Of a DNA stretch of 6,850 nucleotides, positions 1 through 4,979 are shown piece after piece. A program made the translations under genes and the position numbers. A model generated the notes under the pieces. That model made no database searches. It was not told the origin of the DNA and was given only the letters and a program-made list of their open reading frames with translations. Origin of the DNA: Rickettsiales bacterium (lineage in GTDB: Bacteria > Pseudomonadota > Alphaproteobacteria > Rickettsiales > UBA3002). The stretch covers positions 1 through 6,850 of the forward strand of contig JAIXZB010000001.1 in the NCBI GenBank assembly GCA_027489915.1, in the 5' to 3' direction. Numbering within the stretch: the stretch's first letter is position 1; every line of letters starts with the position of its first letter.

Positions 1-1
1 A

Positions 2-127
2 ATGTGGGTGTATAAAAACACTTCATCATATAACCCAGCCTGCGCTACAACAGATGTGACGAGCACCGCTGAATATAATGTAAGCAACACCGATACAGTA
101 TGCTCGCTGATGAGCACCATTCGCTAG
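2..127 (+). CDS. Type II secretion/type IV pilin-like protein, C-terminal fragment (5' end outside window)
   Basis: An open frame enters from the left edge and stops at TAG 125-127, giving 41 residues of C-terminus. I identify it by comparison with the pilin-like protein at the right end of this window. The tails align without gaps from the Lys at residue 5 here (KNTSSYNPACATT versus KSTSTWSPNCTTT), with 16 of 37 positions identical by eye. Both keep two cysteines 20 residues apart, then a short tail. That Cys pair resembles the C-terminal disulfide loop of many pilins and pseudopilins (family knowledge, not shown here). The ATG at position 2 is just the first codon in view and is unlikely to be the real start. 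No N-terminal prepilin signal can be seen, so the family assignment rests wholly on the paralogue. It converges on the operon ending at 333. Confidence 0.7.
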   Translation: MWVYKNTSSYNPACATTDVTSTAEYNVSNTDTVCSLMSTIR

Positions 128-156
128 CCATAAAACTTGTCACCCTACACCAGCTG

Positions 157-181
157 CGGGGTCTGAACATCAGCAGCCCCG
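157..181 (+). terminator. GC-rich stem-loop downstream of the partial pilin gene
   Basis: CGGGG (157-161) pairs with CCCCG (177-181). A U-G wobble follows, then CTG (163-165) pairs with CAG (171-173) around a 5-nt loop, leaving a 2-nt bulge. It lies 30 bp after the stop of the pilin-like gene, where a terminator is expected, but no T-run follows on either strand. It could be a Rho-dependent end, a 3'-end stabilising hairpin, or chance. Confidence 0.3.
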
Positions 182-286
182 ATATAGCCATTTGAACCAA
201 CAGACCCTGTAATAAATACGGGATGACACTAAAAAGAAAACCCTCTTCATCTTTGGAAACAGGCGCGACCGCACCGCCACGAAGTG

Positions 287-334
287 AGGGAGGGTGAATT
301 GCGAAGCAAGAGGAAGCGGCGAGACGCCCTCCCT
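287..334. repeat. Compound palindromic element at the 3' end of the motor-like operon (possible REP-like repeat)
   Basis: AGGGAGGGTG (287-296) can pair with CGCCCTCCCT (325-334) as ten pairs including one T-G wobble. The loop contains a perfect small hairpin, TTGC-GAA-GCAA (299-309), and just upstream is CAC-GAA-GTG (278-286). Small palindromes with a GAA loop inside a larger stem look like dispersed intergenic repeats of the REP/BIME kind. I see only one copy, so repeat status is unproven. The right arm overlaps the last codons of the 192-residue minus-strand gene. Neither strand shows a T-run, so it is not a classical intrinsic terminator. Confidence 0.35.
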
Positions 335-911
335 ATGAGCGCAGTGAATCACTAATATAATACCGCTTCCCCGCATCCATCGACCAACGTGCTTTGGGCA
401 TCTGTGCAAGTGGCACCAGCCGTTTTCCTTCGCGGGTAAAACTATCCTCAGGCAAGCGCGCAAGACGCGTCAACATTACACGTGGCGGCTCATTCAGTAT
501 CACCACTTGCTGCCGCCCCACACTATGCAGCGCTTCCATCAGCACCACCCAGCTTTGCAGGCGCGCAGCTACATCACCGCCTGCTGCACGCAAACCGTCC
601 AGCGCATCCATCACCCGCATCTGTTTCATGTTCAGCCGCATCACGCGCTCGCCCACAATCAAAAGCGCCCCCACACGCTCATAACGCACCCACGGATGCA
701 TATGGTTGAACGGCTCAATCACATGCTCCACCCGAAAATTCGGCGAATCAATCCGCGCCTCAAATGTCAGCAGCAGCAAGGCTTCCATAAAGTTAGGCAA
801 CCCCTTCAGCTTCGCCTCGTAATTGGTAAGGGATGCAACCTCTTCATGCGTAAAGCGCACAGAACTTGCAGCCTTCACCGTAACCCCATTCGCATCCCAC
901 AAAAGCGTCAT
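333..911 (-). CDS. Unrecognised 192-aa protein, third gene of the ZorAB-like operon
   Basis: I do not recognise this family. The 192-residue product has no signal peptide and no convincing membrane segment. A hydrophobic stretch around residues 42-50 (MEALLLLTF) is too short and too close to charged residues. It is probably cytoplasmic, mixed alpha/beta, and rich in Arg in the C-terminal half. No nuclease, helicase, ATPase or peptidase motif is visible. Its ATG overlaps the TAA of the OmpA/MotB-like gene by one base (TAATG), so translation is probably coupled and the product made together with the two membrane subunits. This is the position taken by effector genes in Zorya systems, but the protein has no resemblance I can see to ZorC, ZorD or ZorE. 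Its last codons run into the palindromic element at 287-334, so the final residues (SDSLRS) may not be ancestral. Confidence that it is a gene is high; its function is unknown. Confidence 0.8.
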   Translation of the reverse strand: MTLLWDANGVTVKAASSVRFTHEEVASLTNYEAKLKGLPNFMEALLLLTFEARIDSPNFRVEHVIEPFNHMHPWVRYERVGALLIVGERVMRLNMKQMRVMDALDGLRAAGGDVAARLQSWVVLMEALHSVGRQQVVILNEPPRVMLTRLARLPEDSFTREGKRLVPLAQMPKARWSMDAGKRYYISDSLRS

Positions 912-1588
912 TACTGCACCACCTGTTGCCCAGGCTTCACCCGCATATTAAACCGCACATCAATCCGCCTATTAGGGTCAAGCTGGGTTTTGTCGACAGG
1001 CCGCCTATCGGCGTAAGCACTCACCCCCAGAAGCGGCTGATTACGCATATTCAACACATCACTCTCTAATCCCTCGGCTGCACCCGTCATCGCCTTATAC
1101 ACCGCAATCGCTCGAAACGCGGAAAGCTCCCAATTACCCATACCTTGCGGCCCATTAAACGCTTCCTTGTCGGTATGCCCCTCAATCAGCACCGAATCGA
1201 GGGTAATCGGCTGCGCCTGCCAATTACACGGCAAAATCTGCTTGCTCGCACAGGGCAATACATCGCGCAATATTTGCGCGAGCGCCGCCACAGCTACCTG
1301 CCCTTCAGGCAACAATTCCCATTGGCCCGATGCGAACAATAACGATTCAGGCAAGCGCACCACACCATTTGCCAAATCCAGCGTCACGGGCATATTTTGC
1401 GCTTGCATCCGCAGGGCCACTTCATTCAATATTTCAGTTCGCACTTCTTCCGATGTAATCACTTTCGGGTGTTTCAAATTCAGCGCAAACACCATTAGCA
1501 ACAGAATGAATAAGAAAATCACCCCCACCAGCAAATCGGTGAACGAGGTAAAAAAATGCTCATTCGAATCGTCGGCTTCTTCGCTCAT
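911..1588 (-). CDS. MotB/OmpA-type stator subunit, ZorB-like
   Basis: The 225-residue product is a probable inner-membrane protein with a periplasmic peptidoglycan-binding domain. A short cytoplasmic N-terminus is followed by one membrane helix at about 19-36, preceded by SFTDLL. Asp18 sits where MotB, ExbD and ZorB carry the ion-binding aspartate. The OmpA-like domain (about 65-215) has EGHTD (136-140), NWELSAFRA (152-160) and DPNRRID (204-210), the usual peptidoglycan-contact motifs. Cys113 and Cys121 could form a periplasmic disulfide. I chose the start at 1588 because its ATG overlaps the TGA of the upstream channel gene (ATGA) and puts the helix near the N-terminus, as in ZorB; the frame stays open to 1780 but only antisense to that gene. 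With its neighbour it should form an ion-driven stator-like complex. The OmpA domain argues against ExbD/TolR. ZorB-like is my preferred reading; a generic OmpA protein is the alternative. Confidence 0.85.
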   Translation of the reverse strand: MSEEADDSNEHFFTSFTDLLVGVIFLFILLLMVFALNLKHPKVITSEEVRTEILNEVALRMQAQNMPVTLDLANGVVRLPESLLFASGQWELLPEGQVAVAALAQILRDVLPCASKQILPCNWQAQPITLDSVLIEGHTDKEAFNGPQGMGNWELSAFRAIAVYKAMTGAAEGLESDVLNMRNQPLLGVSAYADRRPVDKTQLDPNRRIDVRFNMRVKPGQQVVQ

Positions 1589-2364
1589 ACCGCCGCCTGT
1601 TTGCTCATCTGAAGCGCCACTTCGGTTGCAATATCTTCTGCCAAATAAAGCTGCGAACGCCCCACCTGCTGCTGCAACACCAACCATTGATGCAACAACT
1701 GCTCTGTCGTAATAAGCTGCGTGCGCTGCTCCAGTGCCGAGCAGAAACGGTGCAGCTGCATCGTCACAGAATTGAGCCATGCTTTCTGCGCAAACGATAA
1801 AAGTATGCTGAGCGAAATCCCTGCAACCGAGCTGATAAATTTTAAACTCGCCACATCAAGCAGCGCCACCAGCGCCTGTTGCGTTTGCGCCAGCTCGGTT
1901 TCTTTCGCCAATCCCTGTGCCGCAATCGCAATGGCCGCAACCAGCCCGATGAACGTAAAAAACAATCCAAGGCTAATCAAGTAACTCGGCATCGCCGCAA
2001 ATAATTTCAAATTAATGCGCGGTGCAATCACACTCGCGGTGTTAAAAAACTCCTGCGGCCTGCGGCTGATGCGCACCAGTAAGCGTGCCGTATCCAGCAC
2101 CACCGTTTTCGAAAATTCATTCCACGCATTGGCAAATGCAGGCTCGCTCGCAAACTTGCTCCCCAGCGTTTCAAACTGGTCATAAAACGCTTGCGGGTTA
2201 TCCGAAGTTTTCAGCATCGCCGTTGCCCGCGCAATCGATGCCTTGAGTGCACTCAGTTTCGCCCAGCCGCTAATCAGTGCCAGCACGAACACCGCAATAA
2301 TCGTTCCACAAAAATAATACGGCGCACTCTGCGACGATAAAAATGCAATCACCTGTTCCCACAT
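1585..2364 (-). CDS. MotA/TolQ/ExbB-type proton channel subunit, ZorA-like (short form)
   Basis: The 259-residue product is an inner-membrane protein with three likely helices: about 16-32, 126-148 and 170-194. The TM1-TM2 loop (33-125) is cytoplasmic and has AWNEF (80-84) and EFFN (105-108). TM2 carries Pro126 and the pattern GLFFTFIGL (133-141), the conserved Gly/Thr/Gly signature of MotA/TolQ/ExbB channels. Loop spacing and these motifs fit ZorA of the Zorya anti-phage system best. However, only about 65 residues follow TM3, whereas described ZorA proteins carry a long coiled tail. It starts a three-gene operon with the OmpA/MotB-like gene overlapping its stop. I prefer ATG 2364, with GGGGTTGG just upstream and TM1 near the N-terminus; an upstream TTG at 2394 would add ten residues. 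Flagellar MotA is unlikely because there are three helices, not four. Confidence 0.82.
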   Translation of the reverse strand: MWEQVIAFLSSQSAPYYFCGTIIAVFVLALISGWAKLSALKASIARATAMLKTSDNPQAFYDQFETLGSKFASEPAFANAWNEFSKTVVLDTARLLVRISRRPQEFFNTASVIAPRINLKLFAAMPSYLISLGLFFTFIGLVAAIAIAAQGLAKETELAQTQQALVALLDVASLKFISSVAGISLSILLSFAQKAWLNSVTMQLHRFCSALEQRTQLITTEQLLHQWLVLQQQVGRSQLYLAEDIATEVALQMSKQAAV

Positions 2365-2441
2365 AACCAACCCCAATACGTTCACTGCGCCCAAGGCGCC
2401 CCGCCACTAGCTATCAATCAGCCGCCCAATCTCCAAGTGTT

Positions 2442-2471
2442 TAATTACAAATCCCATGCCCTAAGCAACAA
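2442..2471 (-). promoter_or_regulatory. Possible promoter of the ZorAB-like operon
   Basis: On the minus strand TTGTTG (2471-2466) is followed after 18 bp by TAATTA (2447-2442). Both are partial matches to the -35 and -10 consensus, leaving a leader of about 70 nt before ATG 2364. The spacer contains the left arm of the inverted repeat described for 2458-2510. The match is weak and other start sites in this AT-rich stretch are possible. Confidence 0.3.
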
Positions 2472-2510
2472 AATCTGTTATAATAACTCAAATTCAGAAT
2501 AACTTAGGGC
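2458..2510. promoter_or_regulatory. Inverted repeat flanking the imm35-like promoter (possible operator)
   Basis: GCCCTAAG (2458-2465) and CTTAGGGC (2503-2510) are perfect 8-bp reverse complements 37 bp apart. They bracket the extended -10 box at 2476-2484. The right arm includes the AGGG that serves as ribosome-binding site for ATG 2517, and the left arm lies between the putative -35 and -10 of the divergent operon. The spacing suits a dimeric regulator that loops or clamps the promoter, which is inference. A transcript-level hairpin is unlikely from the forward promoter, because its left arm would not be transcribed. Confidence 0.4.
2476..2484 (+). promoter_or_regulatory. Extended -10 promoter for the exported Imm35-like gene
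   Basis: TGTTATAAT contains a perfect TATAAT (2479-2484) with TG one base upstream, the extended -10 form that tolerates a poor -35. No good -35 hexamer lies 16-18 bp upstream. Transcription would start near 2491, giving a leader of about 26 nt that carries AGGG seven bases before ATG 2517. Confidence 0.55.
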
Positions 2511-2516
2511 CTTCGC

Positions 2517-2864
2517 ATGAAATACATTCTGCTAATAATCCCATTTCTTTTGAGCACACACGCCATGGCCACGCAATCCATCACCGCCGAATACGCCCGT
2601 GAACTTGCCGAACAATCGTTAGCATCTCGCGCCCAAAGCTTTGTCATCGCAGATACCAAGGAATACCCCTTTGGCTGGGTATTTATTTACACCTCGAAGC
2701 GCTACGCCCAAACCAAAAATCCCTCCGATATGGTGCCAGGAACAGCCCCCCTCATCATCACGCGGGATGGAAAAACAGTGCAAACAAGTTCCTCAGTACC
2801 GCCCGATGTTGCCATCGAAACCTTCGCAAAGGATTATAAAATAAAGGAAAACAGAGGCTATTAA
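2517..2864 (+). CDS. Exported Imm35/YrhB-like domain protein
   Basis: The product is 115 residues. The N-terminus (MKYILLIIPFLLSTHAMA) is a short signal peptide, with a probable signal peptidase I cut after Ala18 of A-M-A, so the mature protein of about 97 residues is likely periplasmic. The rest fits the small Imm35/YrhB domain: a helix with Ala/Glu spacing (22-39), a strand ending in DTKEY, the core FGWVFIYTSKRY (52-63), then PGTAPLIITRDGKTV (74-88) and a helix near the C-terminus. Family members are mostly predicted immunity proteins of polymorphic toxin systems and are usually cytoplasmic; an exported one would have to act in the envelope or be used for something else. No toxin gene lies beside it. 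It is transcribed divergently from the ZorAB-like operon. The family call is from motif memory and moderately sure. Confidence 0.7.
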   Translation: MKYILLIIPFLLSTHAMATQSITAEYARELAEQSLASRAQSFVIADTKEYPFGWVFIYTSKRYAQTKNPSDMVPGTAPLIITRDGKTVQTSSSVPPDVAIETFAKDYKIKENRGY

Positions 2865-2892
2865 CTAATTTTTTGCTGTAAATAGCGTTTTT
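2857..2892 (+). terminator. Weak intrinsic terminator after the Imm35-like gene
   Basis: GCTATT (2857-2862) pairs with AATAGC (2881-2886) and is followed by GTTTTTAA. The stem is only 6 bp, AT-rich in part, with an 18-nt loop, and overlaps the stop codon. Position and T-run fit a terminator between this gene and sspB; stability is doubtful. Confidence 0.35.
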
Positions 2893-2905
2893 AATCACTC
2901 CCCAC

Positions 2906-2934
2906 TCGACTCTCACCACTAACTGCTCTATATG
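2906..2934 (+). promoter_or_regulatory. Candidate promoter of sspB giving a leaderless transcript
   Basis: TCGACT (2906-2911) and TATATG (2929-2934) are separated by 17 bp. Each matches the consensus at four or more positions. The -10 box ends six bases before ATG 2941, so transcription would start at or next to the start codon. No purine-rich ribosome-binding site precedes that ATG, and an in-frame stop (TAA 2935-2937) sits two codons upstream. Confidence 0.4.
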
Positions 2935-2940
2935 TAACAT

Positions 2941-3474
2941 ATGACCCAAGAAACCATAGATTACCCAAGCATGATAGACAGTGCGATGCGCGGTGTCGTG
3001 CGCGATGCATTGCTGCACATCCAGCGCGAGGGATTGCCGGGCGAACATCATTTCTTCATTTCCTTCCAGACCCAATACCCAGGTGTCGAAATGTCGCCGC
3101 AGCTGCGCGCGCGTTATCCTGAAGAAATCACCATCGTCGTCCAGCATCAGTTCTGGGATCTGAAAATAACCGATGCGTTGTTTTCCATCATGCTCAGCTT
3201 CAACAACATCCCCGAGAAACTCGTGGTGCCGTTCGATGCTCTCACCGCATTCGCCGATCCTTCCATCAAGTTCGGCTTGCAATTCCATGGCAAGCAACAC
3301 GCAAATATGAAATCTGCATCAAGCAGCGAAGCGGTTTCTTGCCCTGCTACAGGCAAAACGGGTAACGAAAAACCTGCCTCCGCCGGCTTCGAAGAAGATG
3401 CCCCAAGCGAAAGCCCAAATGTCGCCAACGACGAAAAAGTAGTATCGCTTGAAGCCTTCCGCGGTAAACGCTAA
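2941..3474 (+). CDS. sspB: SspB family ClpXP protease adaptor (alphaproteobacterial type)
   Basis: The 177-residue cytoplasmic adaptor should deliver ssrA-tagged and other substrates to the ClpXP protease. The folded domain covers about 7-118 and shows family hallmarks: GLPGEHHFFISF (31-42), YPEEITIVVQHQFWDL (59-74), LSFNNIPEKLVVPFDA (85-100) and FADPSIKFGLQF (104-115). A low-complexity linker (about 120-162), rich in Ser, Ala and Glu, leads to DEKVVSLEAFRGKR at the very end, which matches the ClpX-binding tail (VVSLxAFR) of alphaproteobacterial SspB. Length is normal. ATG 2941 is the only possible start because a stop lies just upstream in frame. It has no Shine-Dalgarno sequence and may be leaderless. 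It appears to be transcribed alone. Identification is secure and is the best taxonomic clue in the window. Confidence 0.95.
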   Translation: MTQETIDYPSMIDSAMRGVVRDALLHIQREGLPGEHHFFISFQTQYPGVEMSPQLRARYPEEITIVVQHQFWDLKITDALFSIMLSFNNIPEKLVVPFDALTAFADPSIKFGLQFHGKQHANMKSASSSEAVSCPATGKTGNEKPASAGFEEDAPSESPNVANDEKVVSLEAFRGKR

Positions 3475-3580
3475 GCGCACACGGCGGCTTATCTCGACAT
3501 AATTCACCCAATTGTCACACTCCAGCACTCTAAGCCCTGCTAATTGTCCCGTCAGATCAACGTGAGATAGGGTAGTCATT

Positions 3581-4435
3581 GTGGCATGGAAACCTGGTGA
3601 AAATGATAGAATAATGGACGAAGAGCTAGCCAAATCCATGCATGCAGTGGGCAGTGCAATGGCAGAACACACCGCCACTGCAACTAACAAAACGAAAGAT
3701 GCCTTCATTCAAGTGCTTACGGAAGAAATAAACTCCCTCCGCCAAATCATCAGCCATAACCCCTCACACCATCCGCACCAATTCAAAGAGGCTTTTATTA
3801 CACTGCGCACCCTGCAAGCCATGGTCGAAGATGACAGCCTCACTGATTGCATGGATTTCGCACGCAACGCCAACACCGTGCGCAGAGCAATCGAAGGCCA
3901 CCCAGCAAGAACCCCTGCAGAAGTATTTGGCGAAGCGCATGGCATTGGCAACCTCAGCACTCCCAAATACACCGCTCAGCAAGTCCGCTCCAAAGCGCTC
4001 GACACCCATTTCCGCACGGCTACCAAAGAATACATTACCCTATTGCCGAACCACGAACGAATTGAACCCACAATACTTAATCGCCGCACCATACTTGGGG
4101 CAATCACAGGTGCAGGCATAAGTGCCGCTGCTGGCGGAGCCATCAGCTTCGGCGAATCGCTTATGGCAACGCCGCAACCTAGCTCCAATAAAAATGCACC
4201 ATCAAAAGAGCGTGGCACAGAGCGCAGCACTAGTGTGCTCACACAAAGCCTTCTCGGCGCAGGTCTTGGTGCGGCCATCGGCAAATACTTTGATAAAGCA
4301 CGTGTAGAGGAAGTCTTCACCACCTATGCCAACCACCGTGGCCACATCAATGCGAGCTTCGATGCACTCATCGATTACATGGCCGAACAAAAACATACCA
4401 AGCGCTATGTGAATAATGGCGGAATAGGTTTGTAA
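3581..4435 (+). CDS. Unrecognised 284-aa protein with two Gly/Ala-rich hydrophobic segments
   Basis: I do not recognise this protein. The N-terminal half (1-160) is hydrophilic and mostly helical, with many His, Thr and Glu residues. Two short glycine/alanine-rich hydrophobic segments follow: ILGAITGAGISAAAGGAISF (171-190) and SLLGAGLGAAIGKYF (223-237), with small-residue spacing like glycine-zipper helices. They could insert as a hairpin in a membrane, separated by a polar Ser/Lys/Glu linker (196-220). There is no signal peptide. I use GTG 3581 because AGGG (3569-3572) lies eight bases upstream; ATG 3614 would remove eleven residues but has a weak site. The gene sits between sspB and tadA with gaps of about 100 bp on each side and seems to be its own transcription unit. 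Glycine-zipper pairs occur in some secreted effectors and in membrane-active proteins, but no function can be assigned. Confidence 0.75.
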   Translation: MAWKPGENDRIMDEELAKSMHAVGSAMAEHTATATNKTKDAFIQVLTEEINSLRQIISHNPSHHPHQFKEAFITLRTLQAMVEDDSLTDCMDFARNANTVRRAIEGHPARTPAEVFGEAHGIGNLSTPKYTAQQVRSKALDTHFRTATKEYITLLPNHERIEPTILNRRTILGAITGAGISAAAGGAISFGESLMATPQPSSNKNAPSKERGTERSTSVLTQSLLGAGLGAAIGKYFDKARVEEVFTTYANHRGHINASFDALIDYMAEQKHTKRYVNNGGIGL

Positions 4436-4488
4436 AACGCGAAATCAACTCCGCGTCTAAACAACGCCCAAACCACCGCATCTGGGTA

Positions 4489-4504
4489 ATTGTCCGATGA
4501 CAAT
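4489..4504. promoter_or_regulatory. Perfect 6-bp palindrome over the tadA -35 region
   Basis: ATTGTC (4489-4494) and GACAAT (4499-4504) are perfect reverse complements around CGAT. The right arm overlaps the putative -35 hexamer ATGACA (4497-4502), so a protein bound here would block RNA polymerase. It could instead be a chance palindrome. Confidence 0.3.
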
Positions 4505-4525
4505 ATCAAAGCATGCATTTATAAA
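4497..4525 (+). promoter_or_regulatory. Candidate promoter of tadA giving a leaderless transcript
   Basis: ATGACA (4497-4502, five of six to TTGACA) and TATAAA (4520-4525, five of six to TATAAT) lie 17 bp apart, a strong match. The -10 box ends six bases before ATG 4532, so the mRNA would begin at about the start codon. No Shine-Dalgarno sequence is present. Confidence 0.5.
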
Positions 4526-4531
4526 TGAATA

Positions 4532-4975
4532 ATGAATCAACACTCCCCCATGCAGCACGCCCTTGCCCTCGCTCACACCGCTGCAGAGCTTGGCGAAGTA
4601 CCCATCGGCGCCGTCATCACCGATGCCGCAGGCACCATCATCGCACGCGCCCACAACGAAGTTGAAGCAACGCAAGACCCCACCCAACATGCCGAAATGC
4701 TCGCCATCTCCCGCGCCCTCGCCCATACAGGCCAGAAATATCTGGATGGCTGCGCGCTCTACGTCACGCTCGAGCCCTGCGCTATGTGCGCAGGCGCCAT
4801 CGCGCACGCCCGCCTAAGCCGCCTCTATTTCGGCGCCTACGATCCCAAATCCGGCGGCACCGAACACGGTGCACAGGTATTATCGCACAGCCACCACAAG
4901 CCCGAAATCATCGGCGGCCTCATGGAATCCGATTGTGCTGCATTATTAAAAGATTTTTTCAGCGGGTTACGCTGA
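4532..4975 (+). CDS. tadA: tRNA-specific adenosine deaminase TadA
   Basis: The product is a 147-residue zinc-dependent deaminase that converts adenosine 34 of tRNA-Arg(ACG) to inosine, allowing one tRNA to read several Arg codons. The deaminase fold is complete: GEVPIGAVI (21-29), HNE (41-43) in the substrate pocket, HAE (53-55) giving a zinc ligand and the catalytic Glu55, and PCAMC (82-86) giving Cys83 and Cys86 as the other zinc ligands. YFGAYDPKSGG (99-109) is also typical. Length is normal for bacterial TadA. ATG 4532 gives the expected short N-terminus before the first helix; an ATG at 4550 is possible but would cut into it. There is no Shine-Dalgarno site and the promoter predicts a leaderless mRNA. 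It converges with the minus-strand gene ending at 4980. Generic cytidine or guanine deaminase is unlikely given the TadA motif set. Confidence 0.95.
   Translation: MNQHSPMQHALALAHTAAELGEVPIGAVITDAAGTIIARAHNEVEATQDPTQHAEMLAISRALAHTGQKYLDGCALYVTLEPCAMCAGAIAHARLSRLYFGAYDPKSGGTEHGAQVLSHSHHKPEIIGGLMESDCAALLKDFFSGLR
4959..4975. terminator. Hairpin across the tadA stop codon at a convergent junction
   Basis: TCAGCG (4959-4964) pairs perfectly with CGCTGA (4970-4975) around a 5-nt loop; the stem includes the tadA TGA. Only 4 bp separate the two convergent stop codons, so any terminator must lie in coding sequence. The T-run (4954-4959) is before the stem on the plus strand, so this is not a standard intrinsic terminator. 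It may mark or protect the 3' end, or be chance. Confidence 0.25.
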
Positions 4976-4979
4976 TGCA

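Noticed and set aside
145..225. Minus-strand frame ending GYIGAADVQTPQLV that reads like a protein C-terminus
   Set aside because: A stop lies immediately upstream, no start codon is available and it is under 30 residues. At best a remnant of something lost.
170..463. Minus-strand 97-residue open frame across the operon's 3' end
   Set aside because: Its first half is another frame of the 192-residue gene and the rest runs through the palindromic element; no ribosome-binding site or recognisable family.
1589..1780. Upstream extension of the OmpA/MotB-like frame to an ATG at 1780
   Set aside because: The extra 64 residues lie antisense-frame to the channel subunit's coding sequence, would bury the membrane helix far from the N-terminus, and ignore the ATGA coupling at 1588.
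333..2364. Flagellar motA/motB or an ExbB-ExbD transport pair
   Set aside because: The channel subunit has three helices rather than MotA's four and no flagellar genes are nearby; the partner has an OmpA domain, which ExbD/TolR lack.
333..2364. Complete canonical Zorya type I or II system
   Set aside because: No ZorC, ZorD helicase or ZorE nuclease is visible, and the ZorA-like protein is too short at its C-terminus.
2365..2394. TTG start at 2394 for the channel subunit
   Set aside because: The ATG at 2364 has a better upstream GGGG site and gives a more usual N-terminus; the TTG form cannot be fully excluded.
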